This document shows positions 24,926-32,317 of a DNA stretch of 64,000 nucleotides, one piece after another. This DNA is from Micromonospora lutea (lineage in GTDB: Bacteria > Actinomycetota > Actinomycetes > Mycobacteriales > Micromonosporaceae), in contig NZ_BOPB01000016.1 in assembly GCF_016863535.1 (NCBI RefSeq), positions 1 to 64,000 on the forward strand, given 5' to 3'. Below the pieces are notes generated by a model. It was not told where the DNA came from. It saw only the letters and a program-made list of their open reading frames with translations, and ran no database searches. Position 1 is the first letter of the stretch; every line of letters begins with the position of its first letter. The translations under genes were made by a program, and so were the position numbers.

Positions 24926-25759
24926 TTAGGCCTCGGTCATGGTGAGGTCGGTGATGATGACCTCCTTTTTCGGGTGGCCGCCGCCGGCCTGCTGGGCGAA
25001 CGCGGCGTCGTCGCCGGCCTCCGCGACCTGCTTGACGATGTCCATGCCGCCGGTGATGGTGCCGAGGACCGTGTAGTTCGGGTCCAGCGGCGAGTCGCCG
25101 TACACGATGAAGAACTGGCTGCCGCTGCTGGACGCCTGGCCGGAGTTGGCCATCGCGATGACGCCCTCCGGGTACGGCGGCCGCTTGTCGGTCGGCAGGT
25201 TCTCCTCGGCCATCCGGTAGCTCGGGCCGCCGGTGCCGTCGGTCTCGCGCCAACCCTCGCCGGTGGCGCTCGGATCGCCGCACTGGAGCACCTTGATGCC
25301 CTCGGTCACCAGCCGGTGGCACTTGGTGTTGTCGAAGAAGTCCTTCTCGGCCAGGTGCGTGAAGCTGCCCGCCGTGCACGGCACCGCGGACCTGTCAATC
25401 CGGGCGGTGATCGGGCCGAGGTTCGTGGTGATCGTCATGGTCTGGACGCCGACCTTGCTCTGCTCGGTCGGCGGCAGCCCGACGTCCTTGACCTGCGGGG
25501 TCCGTTCGGCCCCGGCCAGCTCCACCCAGTCGCACTGCACTGAGTTCGCGCCCTGGGCCGTGTTGTCGCTGCCGCTGTCGTCGCCGAGCATGTTGCTGGC
25601 CAGCCAGGCCGTGCCGGCGACCACCAGCAGCAGGGCCACGCCGACCCCGACGACCGCCTGCGTCTGGCGGCGCTTACGGGCCCGAGCGGCCCGCTCGGCC
25701 ATCTCCTTCTCGAGCCGGGCGCGGGCCGCCGCGCGCTGCCGCTCTCTGGTGGACGTCAC
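24926..25759 (-). CDS. Membrane-anchored cyclophilin-type peptidyl-prolyl isomerase
   Basis: 277 residues. The GTG at 25759 has an AGGAGG ribosome site. A basic cytosolic helix (RERQRAAARARLEKEMAERA) leads to one membrane segment (VVGVGVALLLVVAGTAWLA), and a cyclophilin domain faces outward: FDNTKCHRLV with the catalytic arginine, GTGGPSYRMAEEN, SGSQFFIVYGD. Four cysteines are present outside the membrane. It should speed proline isomerisation in proteins folding after export. It is the second gene of a tandem pair with the gene ending at 25824. Confidence 0.92.
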   Translation of the reverse strand: MTSTRERQRAAARARLEKEMAERAARARKRRQTQAVVGVGVALLLVVAGTAWLASNMLGDDSGSDNTAQGANSVQCDWVELAGAERTPQVKDVGLPPTEQSKVGVQTMTITTNLGPITARIDRSAVPCTAGSFTHLAEKDFFDNTKCHRLVTEGIKVLQCGDPSATGEGWRETDGTGGPSYRMAEENLPTDKRPPYPEGVIAMANSGQASSSGSQFFIVYGDSPLDPNYTVLGTITGGMDIVKQVAEAGDDAAFAQQAGGGHPKKEVIITDLTMTEA

Positions 25760-25823
25760 GCCTCGATCCTCCTGGACTGTATGTGGTTGCCGCTGTGGTG
25801 GGGTGGGCCCGGCCATCCGGTGG

Positions 25824-26765
25824 TCAGCCGGCGCTGGCGCTGGCCTCGGGCGCGCCGGAGGCTTCCGGACTCGGCGTGCCCGAGGGAGCCGGATCGGCGG
25901 TCGACGCCGGGTCCAGCACTGGTTCGCCGACGGTCAGGCTCTGGATGACCACGTCGTCGTCCTCCGGCTTGACCTTCTCCCCGGCCCCATTGTCCACGGT
26001 CGGCAGGGCACCGATCTTCTCGACGACGTCGAGGCCCTCGGTGACCCGGCCGATGATCGGGAACTTCGGCTCGGCGGTGGTGAAGTCCTTGAAGAAGATC
26101 AGGAACTGGCTGCCGTTGGCGCCCGGCGGGTTCGCGATCATCGCGACCGTGCCCTTCGGGTACGTCGGTGGCTCATCCGGTGACGGACTCGCCTCCGGCG
26201 ACGGGCTGGCCTCCGGTGACGCGCTCGCCTCCGGTGCGGTGGGCACGTTCTCGTCGTAGAACGAGTAGGCCGGGCCGCCCATACCGGTGCCGCTGGGGTC
26301 GCCACAGCGCACCGCGCCGTCGGCGGTGATCTCGTGGCACTTGGTGTTGTCGTAGAACGACTGGCTGGCCAGGTGGGCGATGCTCGCCGCGGCGCACGGG
26401 GCGCTCGCGAGATCCAGCTCCACGGAGATCGGCGAGCCCTGGTTGGTGGTGATCGACATCGGCCGGACGCCGGTGACCGGGAGCCCGGTGGTGGGGGGCT
26501 CGCCGACATCCTTGAGGTTGCTGTTGCCCTCGGTGTTCTGCGGGGTCCAGAGGCAGACCTCGTTGGTCGCGGTGTCCTCCACCGGTTCACTGTCGAACGC
26601 GCCGAGTGCCCACGCCGAGCCGGCGACGACCAGCGCGAGGATCAGGACGGAGCCGACGCCGGCCTGGATCCGTCGGCGACGACGGAGGGCGGCGGCCCGC
26701 CGGGCCATCTGCCGGTCGAGCTTGGCCCGCGCCAGTTTGCGCTGCCGGTCCCTGCTGGAAGCCAC
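25824..26765 (-). CDS. Membrane-anchored cyclophilin-like protein lacking the catalytic arginine
   Basis: 313 residues. The GTG at 26765 has AGGGGAG upstream. Same plan as its neighbour: basic N-terminal helix, membrane segment (SVLILALVVAGSAWALGAF), outer cyclophilin domain. The catalytic arginine position reads NTKCHEITADG instead of NTKCHRLV, and QFFI is changed to QFLI, so isomerase activity is doubtful. A loop carries (S/A)PEASPSPEAS repeats, and a similar Pro/Glu/Ala tail ends the protein. It may act as a binding chaperone rather than an enzyme. 64 bp separate it from the active paralog, and both are probably cotranscribed. Confidence 0.88.
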   Translation of the reverse strand: MASSRDRQRKLARAKLDRQMARRAAALRRRRRIQAGVGSVLILALVVAGSAWALGAFDSEPVEDTATNEVCLWTPQNTEGNSNLKDVGEPPTTGLPVTGVRPMSITTNQGSPISVELDLASAPCAAASIAHLASQSFYDNTKCHEITADGAVRCGDPSGTGMGGPAYSFYDENVPTAPEASASPEASPSPEASPSPDEPPTYPKGTVAMIANPPGANGSQFLIFFKDFTTAEPKFPIIGRVTEGLDVVEKIGALPTVDNGAGEKVKPEDDDVVIQSLTVGEPVLDPASTADPAPSGTPSPEASGAPEASASAG

Positions 26766-27009
26766 CCGTGCTCCCCTTCCTCTACCCTGGTCGTGACCCG
26801 GTGGTCGTGTACCTGTCGGGCGGCAGGTGCGCCACGCCACACGCCCGCCAGAGTGTACGGGTACCGACTGGGAAAGTGGTGTACGAGGTCGGTGCCCATC
26901 TTCATCGGGATTCGTCAGTGCCTCACCCGGTGCCGGTGGGTCGGGCGGTCCGCGGCGTGACGCCGGTAGGCTGCCCGGTGAGGATGCCTCGACGGAAAGG
27001 GGAGCGGAC

Positions 27010-27729
27010 GTGCTCGTGGCCGGCTTTCCCGCGGACGCCTTCGGCACCAACTGCTACGTGGTCGCCGCCGGGCCGGGGGAACAGTGCGTGGTGGTCGACC
27101 CCGGCATCGGGGTCATCGACCGGCTCGACGCGCTGCTCGCCGAGCATCGTCTGCACCCGGCCGCAGTGCTGCTGACCCACGGCCACCTCGACCACACCTT
27201 CTCGGTGGCACCGGTCTGCGGGGCGCGGGGGATCACCGCCTACGTGCACCCCGATGACCGGGAGTTGCTGGCGGATCCGACGAAGGCGTTGTCGATGGAC
27301 CTCACGCAGCTCTTCGGCGGGCGGCTGCCGTACGCCGAGCCCGAGGACGTGGCCGAGCTGACCGACGGTACGACGCTCGCCCTCGCCGGGCTGGAGATCA
27401 CCGTCGACCACGCGCCCGGCCATACCGGCGGGTCGGTGCTCTTCCGGCTGCCCGGCGCGGGCTCGCCCTGGGAGGCGGAGCAGATCTGCCTCTCCGGTGA
27501 CGTGCTCTTCGCCGGCTCGATCGGCCGCACCGACCTGCCGGGCGGCAGCATGCCGACGATGCTCACCAGCCTGCGGGACAAGATCCTTCCGCTGGCCGAC
27601 GACACCGTCGTACTGCCCGGCCACGGCCCCGAGACCACCATCGGCCGTGAGCGCGCCACCAACCCGTACCTCGCCGAGGTGGCGGGGATGGGCGGCGCGC
27701 GACCGGCGGCACCCACCCGCGGCCTGTAG
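27010..27729 (+). CDS. Metallo-beta-lactamase-fold hydrolase (glyoxalase II-like)
   Basis: 239 residues. The GTG at 27010 follows AAAGGGGAG. The metal site THGHLDHTF is intact, with later ligands in DHAPGHTGGS, LSGDVLF and LPGHGPET. It is close to hydroxyacylglutathione hydrolase-like proteins; actinomycetes lack glutathione, so a mycothiol thioester or another thioester is a more likely substrate. The order rel-cyclophilin-MBL-hisS is conserved in actinobacteria. Confidence 0.9.
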   Translation: MLVAGFPADAFGTNCYVVAAGPGEQCVVVDPGIGVIDRLDALLAEHRLHPAAVLLTHGHLDHTFSVAPVCGARGITAYVHPDDRELLADPTKALSMDLTQLFGGRLPYAEPEDVAELTDGTTLALAGLEITVDHAPGHTGGSVLFRLPGAGSPWEAEQICLSGDVLFAGSIGRTDLPGGSMPTMLTSLRDKILPLADDTVVLPGHGPETTIGRERATNPYLAEVAGMGGARPAAPTRGL

Positions 27730-27820
27730 CGGTCGCGTACCGAAAACTCACCGCGCCCGATCGCGCGGGATCGCCACCAGACCCTGCCGCGCCGCGACGC
27801 GGCTGCCGAGGGAGTACGCC

Positions 27821-29149
27821 ATGAGCAAGCCCACGCCCATCTCCGGTTTCCCGGAGTGGACGCCCGCCCAGCGGATGATCGAGCAGTTCGTGCTCGACCG
27901 GATCCGCGCCACCTTCGAGCTGTACGGATTCGCGCCGCTGGAGACCCGGGCCGTCGAGCCGTTGGACCAGCTGCTGCGCAAGGGGGAGACCTCCAAGGAG
28001 GTCTACGTGGTCCGGCGACTGCACGGCGACCCGGACGGCCCGGCCGGGGACGACACCCTCGGCCTGCACTTCGACCTGACCGTGCCGTTCGCCCGGTACG
28101 TGCTGGAGAACGCCGGCACGCTCAACTTCCCGTTCCGCCGCTACCAGATCCAGAAGGTCTGGCGCGGCGAGCGACCGCAGGAGGGGCGCTACCGCGAGTT
28201 CCTCCAGGCCGACATCGACATCGTCGACCGGGACACCCTCGCGCCGCAGCACGAGGCGGAGATGCCGCTGGTCATCGGCGACGCGCTGCGTTCGTTGCCG
28301 ATCCCGCCGGTACGCATCCAGGTCAACACCCGCAAGATCTGCGAGGGCTTCTACCGGGGTATCGGGCTGACCGATCCGGAGGCGGCGCTGCGGGCGGTCG
28401 ACAAGCTCGACAAGATCGGCCCGGCCGGGGTGGCGGAGCTGCTGACGACCACGGCGGGGGCGAGTGAGGCGCAGGCCAAGGCGTGCCTGGCGCTGGCCGA
28501 GATCTCCGCGCCGGACGCCTCCTTCGCCGACGCGGTACGGGCGCTCGGGGTGAGTCACCCGCTGCTCGACGAGGGCGTCGAGGAGTTGGTCCGGGTGGTG
28601 GAGACCGCAGCGGCGCACTCGCCCGGCCTCTGCGTGGCGGACCTGCGCATCGCTCGCGGTCTGGACTACTACACCGGCACCGTCTACGAGACGCAGATGA
28701 TCGGGTACGAGCGGTTCGGCTCGATCTGCTCCGGCGGGCGGTACGACAACCTGGCCAGCGCCGGAAACGTCCGCTTTCCCGGGGTAGGCATCTCGATCGG
28801 GGTGACCCGGCTGCTCGGTCTGCTCTTCAACGCGGGCGCGCTGTCGGTGTCGCGGGAGGTGCCGACCTGTGTGCTGGTCGCGGTGACCAACGAGGATCTG
28901 AGGACGGCCAGCAACTCGGTTGCCGAGGCGCTGCGTTCCCGGGGCATCCCGACCGAGGTGTCGCCGAGCGCGGCCAAGTTCGGCAAGCAGATTCGGTACG
29001 CGGAGCGCCGGGGCATCCCGTACGTCTGGTTCCCGGGTGTGGACGGCGCCGCGGACGAGGTCAAGGACATCCGTTCCGGCGAGCAGGTCCCCGCCTCGGC
29101 GGGGGAGTGGAACCCTCCCCGCGAGGACCTCAAGCCACTGGTGAGCTGA
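27821..29149 (+). CDS. hisS: Histidine--tRNA ligase
   Basis: 442 residues. The ATG at 27821 follows GAGGGAG. Class II synthetase: motif 2 in RYQIQKVWRGERPQEGRYRE, the histidine-binding GLDYYTGTVYE, motif 3 near FPGVGISIGVTRLLGLL and a C-terminal anticodon-binding domain (TCVLVAVTNEDLRTASNSVA). It has the N-terminal GFPEWTPAQRMIEQFVLDRI of the family variant common in actinobacteria. Charges tRNA-His with histidine. The 3' side is bounded by a large palindrome shared with a convergent gene. Confidence 0.96.
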   Translation: MSKPTPISGFPEWTPAQRMIEQFVLDRIRATFELYGFAPLETRAVEPLDQLLRKGETSKEVYVVRRLHGDPDGPAGDDTLGLHFDLTVPFARYVLENAGTLNFPFRRYQIQKVWRGERPQEGRYREFLQADIDIVDRDTLAPQHEAEMPLVIGDALRSLPIPPVRIQVNTRKICEGFYRGIGLTDPEAALRAVDKLDKIGPAGVAELLTTTAGASEAQAKACLALAEISAPDASFADAVRALGVSHPLLDEGVEELVRVVETAAAHSPGLCVADLRIARGLDYYTGTVYETQMIGYERFGSICSGGRYDNLASAGNVRFPGVGISIGVTRLLGLLFNAGALSVSREVPTCVLVAVTNEDLRTASNSVAEALRSRGIPTEVSPSAAKFGKQIRYAERRGIPYVWFPGVDGAADEVKDIRSGEQVPASAGEWNPPREDLKPLVS

Positions 29150-29156
29150 GTCCGTG

Positions 29157-29234
29157 CCCCCGCGATCTCGCCCGTCGTCGGCCGCCGTGGGGGTACGGCG
29201 GCGTGACGCGACGCAGGCGGCGAGATCGCGGGGG
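29157..29234. terminator. Long bidirectional terminator palindrome between hisS and SGNH gene
   Basis: The outer arms CCCCCGCGATCTCGCC and GGCGAGATCGCGGGGG pair perfectly over 16 bp. Inside lies a second perfect hairpin (GCCGCCGT/ACGGCGGC). It starts 8 bp after the hisS stop and ends 13 bp before the end of the convergent hydrolase gene, so it can serve both transcripts. Confidence 0.8.
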
Positions 29235-29246
29235 TGACCGGGCGGG

Positions 29247-30077
29247 CTACCAGGCGAAGCCGGCGGGGTAGGAGACGCTGGCCAGGACCTGCTGGCCGGT
29301 GGTGTTGGGGTGGAAGTAGTCCCAGCCGGAGAGCTGGGCGAGGGTGAACGGGTAACCGAAGACCGCGTTGCCGTCGTACCGGCAGTTCGACCCGTACGCG
29401 GCGCAGGCCGCCGCGAGCTGACCGTTGAAGTCGATCACCCGCTGGCGGACCCGGTTGCGCCGGTCGACGTCCGCCTGGGCGGTGGAGGTCGGGTTGACCA
29501 GGATGGACTGGCAGATGCCAAAGACCGACCAGGCGGTACGGGCGCTGGCGCTGCCCTTGCCGACCGACCAGAGCCGGTGCACGTCCGGGATGCTGATCAC
29601 GAAGATCTTGGCGTTCGGCAGGCCCGTCTTCAGCCGGTTCAACGCTGAGTCGATGTTGGCGCGGAAGGTCGCCGGTGAGGTCATCGTCGACTCCGAGCCG
29701 GTGCAGGCGTCGTTCGCGCCGATCAGGATCGTCACGTAGCCGACGCCCTGGCTGATCGCGGTGCCGGCCTGGCCGTACAGGTCGGCCGACTTCGCGCCGG
29801 TGCGGGCGGCGTTGTGGTTGCGTCCGTTGATGGCCGGGGCGATCCGGCGGATACGCAGGTAGTGACCGTTGACGGTGGCGTCGTCGCCGGTGCTGAACGA
29901 ACGGCTGGTGCAGTCGACGTACCACCCGCAGGCGTTGAAGCCACGGGTGATGGAGTCGCCGAGGCTGGCCATCGAGGTGGGCGGTGGGCCGGGGTCGGCC
30001 GTCGCGGGGCTGGTGACGAGCAGGACGAGGGCGGTGACGCCGGCGAGGGTGGCCAGCGTACGTCGGACGAGGGTCAT
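29247..30077 (-). CDS. Secreted SGNH/GDSL-type esterase or lipase
   Basis: 276 residues with a clear signal peptide (VRRTLATLAGVTALVLLVTS, cut near ATADP). The catalytic serine is in SLGDSITRGF (block I), the oxyanion asparagine in LIGANDACTG (block III) and the Asp/His pair in WDYFHPN (block V). Six cysteines fit three disulfides, as in Streptomyces-type secreted SGNH lipases. It should hydrolyse extracellular esters or lipids. The ribosome site GGAGG precedes the ATG. It is divergent from the secreted serine protease, so both may be induced together in nutrient scavenging. Confidence 0.9.
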   Translation of the reverse strand: MTLVRRTLATLAGVTALVLLVTSPATADPGPPPTSMASLGDSITRGFNACGWYVDCTSRSFSTGDDATVNGHYLRIRRIAPAINGRNHNAARTGAKSADLYGQAGTAISQGVGYVTILIGANDACTGSESTMTSPATFRANIDSALNRLKTGLPNAKIFVISIPDVHRLWSVGKGSASARTAWSVFGICQSILVNPTSTAQADVDRRNRVRQRVIDFNGQLAAACAAYGSNCRYDGNAVFGYPFTLAQLSGWDYFHPNTTGQQVLASVSYPAGFAW

Positions 30078-30120
30078 GGTGGCCTCCGGTTCACGGGTGC
30101 CGGACAGCGGCGGTTACCGG

Positions 30121-30149
30121 AGCGTATAGATGACTTTCTGTGTCCACAA
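30121..30149 (-). promoter_or_regulatory. Possible promoter for the SGNH hydrolase
   Basis: Read on the minus strand: TTGTGG (30144-30149), 17 bp, TACGCT (30121-30126), 44 bp before the ATG. The -10 match is only fair. Confidence 0.35.
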
Positions 30150-30202
30150 TGTTGCGCTGGAGTTACCTGGGGCCGGCGGGTGAATTCGGGCAAACAGGGG
30201 TC

Positions 30203-30233
30203 TTGCTTACGATCTTAAATATGTGAATACTTT
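30203..30233 (+). promoter_or_regulatory. Possible promoter for the secreted serine protease
   Basis: TTGCTT and TACTTT separated by 19 bp within the most AT-rich patch of the region (taaatatgtgaatac), 90 bp before the ATG. The local base composition stands out from the GC-rich surroundings. Confidence 0.4.
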
Positions 30234-30323
30234 CCCTCGCTTGGCCATTTCCCCAGGTGGCCGAGTTGCCCCCGCTCCTGTCGGCATGACAGGGCCCTCA
30301 ACCCCCAAACGGGAGGCTGTTAC

Positions 30324-31376
30324 ATGCGACCCACAAGGTCAATGCTGCGTCGAGTCGTCACCGTCGCTGCGGCCGGAACCCTGGTCGGCGGCCTGCTGGC
30401 CGGCGCGCCCGCGCAGGCGGCACCCGGATCCGCCTCACCCGACGCCGCCGCCGCTCTCGCCGAGCGTCTCGGTGACCGCGCCGCCGGTGCCTACGCCGAC
30501 GCCGCCGGCAAGATGGTCGTCGCCGTCACCGACGCCGTCGCCGCCCGCCAGGTGGCCGCCGCCGGTGCCACCCCCAAGGTGGTCAAGCGCGGCGCCAAGG
30601 AGCTGAACCGCGCCACCGCCGAGCTGGACCGCTCGGCCGCTGTCCCCGGCACCGCGTGGTGGGTCGACCCGGCCACCAACCAGGTCGTCGTCTCCGTGGA
30701 CAGCACGGTGACCGGCGCCAAGCTGGAGCGGGTCAAGGCCGCTGCCGCGCGCACCAACGGCGCGGTGCGCATCGAGGCCGAGGCCGGGGTGCTGAGCACC
30801 CGCATCTCGGGTGGCCAGGCCATCTACGCCCAGGGCGGCGGGCGCTGCTCGCTCGGCTTCAACGTCCGGGCCGGCAGCACCTACTACTTCGTCACCGCCG
30901 GGCACTGCACCAACATCGCCGCGAACTGGTACAGCAACTCGGGCCAGACCTCGCTGCTCGGCTCCCGTACCGGCAGCGTCTTCCCGGGCAGCGACTACGG
31001 CATCGTGCGCTACAGCAACCAGAGCACCGTGCAGCCGGGCAACGTCTCCCTCTACAACGGCAGCTTCCGCGACATCACCGGCGCCGCCAACGCGTACGTC
31101 GGACAGTCGGCGCAGCGCTCGGGCAGCACGACCGGTCTGCGCAGCGGCTCGGTGACCGCGCTCAACGCCACCGTCAACTACGCCGAGGGCCAGGTGCGCG
31201 GCCTGATCCGCACCAACATCTGCGCCCAGCCCGGTGACAGCGGCGGCTCGCTGTTCAGCGGCGGCACCGCGCTCGGCCTGACCTCCGGCGGCAGCGGCAA
31301 CTGCTCCACCGGTGGCACCACCTACTTCCAGCCGATCATGCCGGTGCTGAGCCGCTACGGCGTCAGCGTGTACTGA
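30324..31376 (+). CDS. Secreted S1 family serine protease (streptogrisin/alpha-lytic type)
   Basis: 350 residues: signal peptide (to about APAQA), an alpha-lytic-type prodomain of about 130 residues, then the mature enzyme probably beginning near ISGGQAIYAQ. Catalytic triad: His194 in TAGHC, Asp224 in SDYGIV, Ser306 in GDSGGS. Two disulfide-type cysteine pairs fit the streptogrisin pattern. The prodomain acts as a folding chaperone and is removed by self-cleavage in this family. GGGAGG precedes the ATG. Extracellular protein degradation is the expected role. Confidence 0.94.
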   Translation: MRPTRSMLRRVVTVAAAGTLVGGLLAGAPAQAAPGSASPDAAAALAERLGDRAAGAYADAAGKMVVAVTDAVAARQVAAAGATPKVVKRGAKELNRATAELDRSAAVPGTAWWVDPATNQVVVSVDSTVTGAKLERVKAAAARTNGAVRIEAEAGVLSTRISGGQAIYAQGGGRCSLGFNVRAGSTYYFVTAGHCTNIAANWYSNSGQTSLLGSRTGSVFPGSDYGIVRYSNQSTVQPGNVSLYNGSFRDITGAANAYVGQSAQRSGSTTGLRSGSVTALNATVNYAEGQVRGLIRTNICAQPGDSGGSLFSGGTALGLTSGGSGNCSTGGTTYFQPIMPVLSRYGVSVY

Positions 31377-31407
31377 TCCCTGCGTACGGGAGAGTTTTCT
31401 CTGCCCG

Positions 31408-31438
31408 CGGGCCGCCGGATTCCTCCTCCGGCGGCCCG
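31408..31438 (+). terminator. Hairpin terminator after serine protease
   Basis: Perfect stem CGGGCCGCCGGA/TCCGGCGGCCCG with a 7-base loop, 31 bp after the protease stop. No long T run. Confidence 0.75.
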
Positions 31439-31478
31439 CACTCTGTTCGGCTTCGGTGCCATCACGTACGGTCATTCA

Positions 31479-32120
31479 ATGGTCGTACGATTCCTGGCGC
31501 AGCTGCGCCCGCTGGTCGTCGTGGCTGGACAGCTGTTCACGTGGCTGCTGCTCGTCGTGGACGCGCGTCGCGAGTGGAGCCCCTCCTGGTTCGTCGGGCT
31601 GCTCCTGCTGCTCGGCGCGCTCGCGGCGATACCAGCGGCAGTGGTCGGCGAGCCTGAGTTCCGGCTGATCGCCCTGGTCACCTACGCCATCGGCGCCGGT
31701 ATCGTGGCTCTGGCCCTGTACGACACGGCGGACAAGCGGGCGCTGTGGGTGTACGCCCTGACCGCCCTCGGCGCGGTGGCCCTGCCGACGAGTCGACCGG
31801 CGATCGGTCGGGCGACCGTGACCGGTGTGGCGGTGGCCCTCCTGCTCACCATCGGCGTATCGGCTCCAGCCCTGGCCTGGAGTGGTGGGTCGCCCGAGGT
31901 GACGGTCTGCGTGGCGTCGGAGGAGGCCCTCGACGAGCTGGTGCGCGAGGGCCGCCGCTTCGACCCCCGGCACGCGATCGCTGGCTTCGGACTGACCGAG
32001 TCGGGTCCGCCCTGCTTCGAGGTGCTCTTCGATCCCGGTGCCACCGCTGGTGACGCCGACGACGTGGCACGCCGCTACTCCGTGGACCCGATGGTCGTCT
32101 CCGTGAGCCGTACCCGCTGA
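31479..32120 (+). CDS. Hypothetical membrane protein
   Basis: 213 residues. Four hydrophobic segments (about residues 10-27, 37-56, 61-80 and 86-130 with a break) and an outward or cytosolic C-terminal region of about 75 residues with two cysteines (TVCVASEEAL, PPCFEVLFD) that may pair. The last region reads like a small permuted FtsX-type extracellular domain (DDVARRYSVDPMVVSVSRTR), but I cannot assign a family. It lies alone between the protease terminator and aspS. No convincing ribosome site precedes the ATG, so the start could lie slightly further in. Confidence 0.6.
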   Translation: MVVRFLAQLRPLVVVAGQLFTWLLLVVDARREWSPSWFVGLLLLLGALAAIPAAVVGEPEFRLIALVTYAIGAGIVALALYDTADKRALWVYALTALGAVALPTSRPAIGRATVTGVAVALLLTIGVSAPALAWSGGSPEVTVCVASEEALDELVREGRRFDPRHAIAGFGLTESGPPCFEVLFDPGATAGDADDVARRYSVDPMVVSVSRTR

Positions 32121-32196
32121 CGGACGGACTGACGCCCGAGGTGGGGCGCTCGCCGGTCCTGCTCAACCGCTCCCGCAAACGTCAGCCCGACCTGGT

Positions 32197-32250
32197 GTTA
32201 GGAAGGGCCCCTTCCTCTACCGCAGGCGTTAACAAGGGGCCCTTCCTTAC
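32197..32250. repeat. Double-hairpin GGAAGGGGCCCTTCC-type intergenic element
   Basis: Two adjacent palindromes: AGGAAGGG-C-CCCTTCCT (32200-32216) and AAGGGGCCCTT (32234-32244), bracketed by GTTA and TTAC. It lies about 70 bp before the aspS start. I recall near-identical elements in many Micromonospora intergenic regions, but cannot verify this here. Confidence 0.8.
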
Positions 32251-32317
32251 ACCCGGGGAACGGGGCGGGGCAGAATGCGGGAGCACAGACGTTGAGCAGA
32301 CGAGGGAGACGCACGTC

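Noticed and set aside
30150..30320. Possible riboswitch upstream of the secreted protease
   Set aside because: Scattered GGG and CCC segments do not form a consistent fold or match the ydaO or other cores I know; only a promoter is listed.
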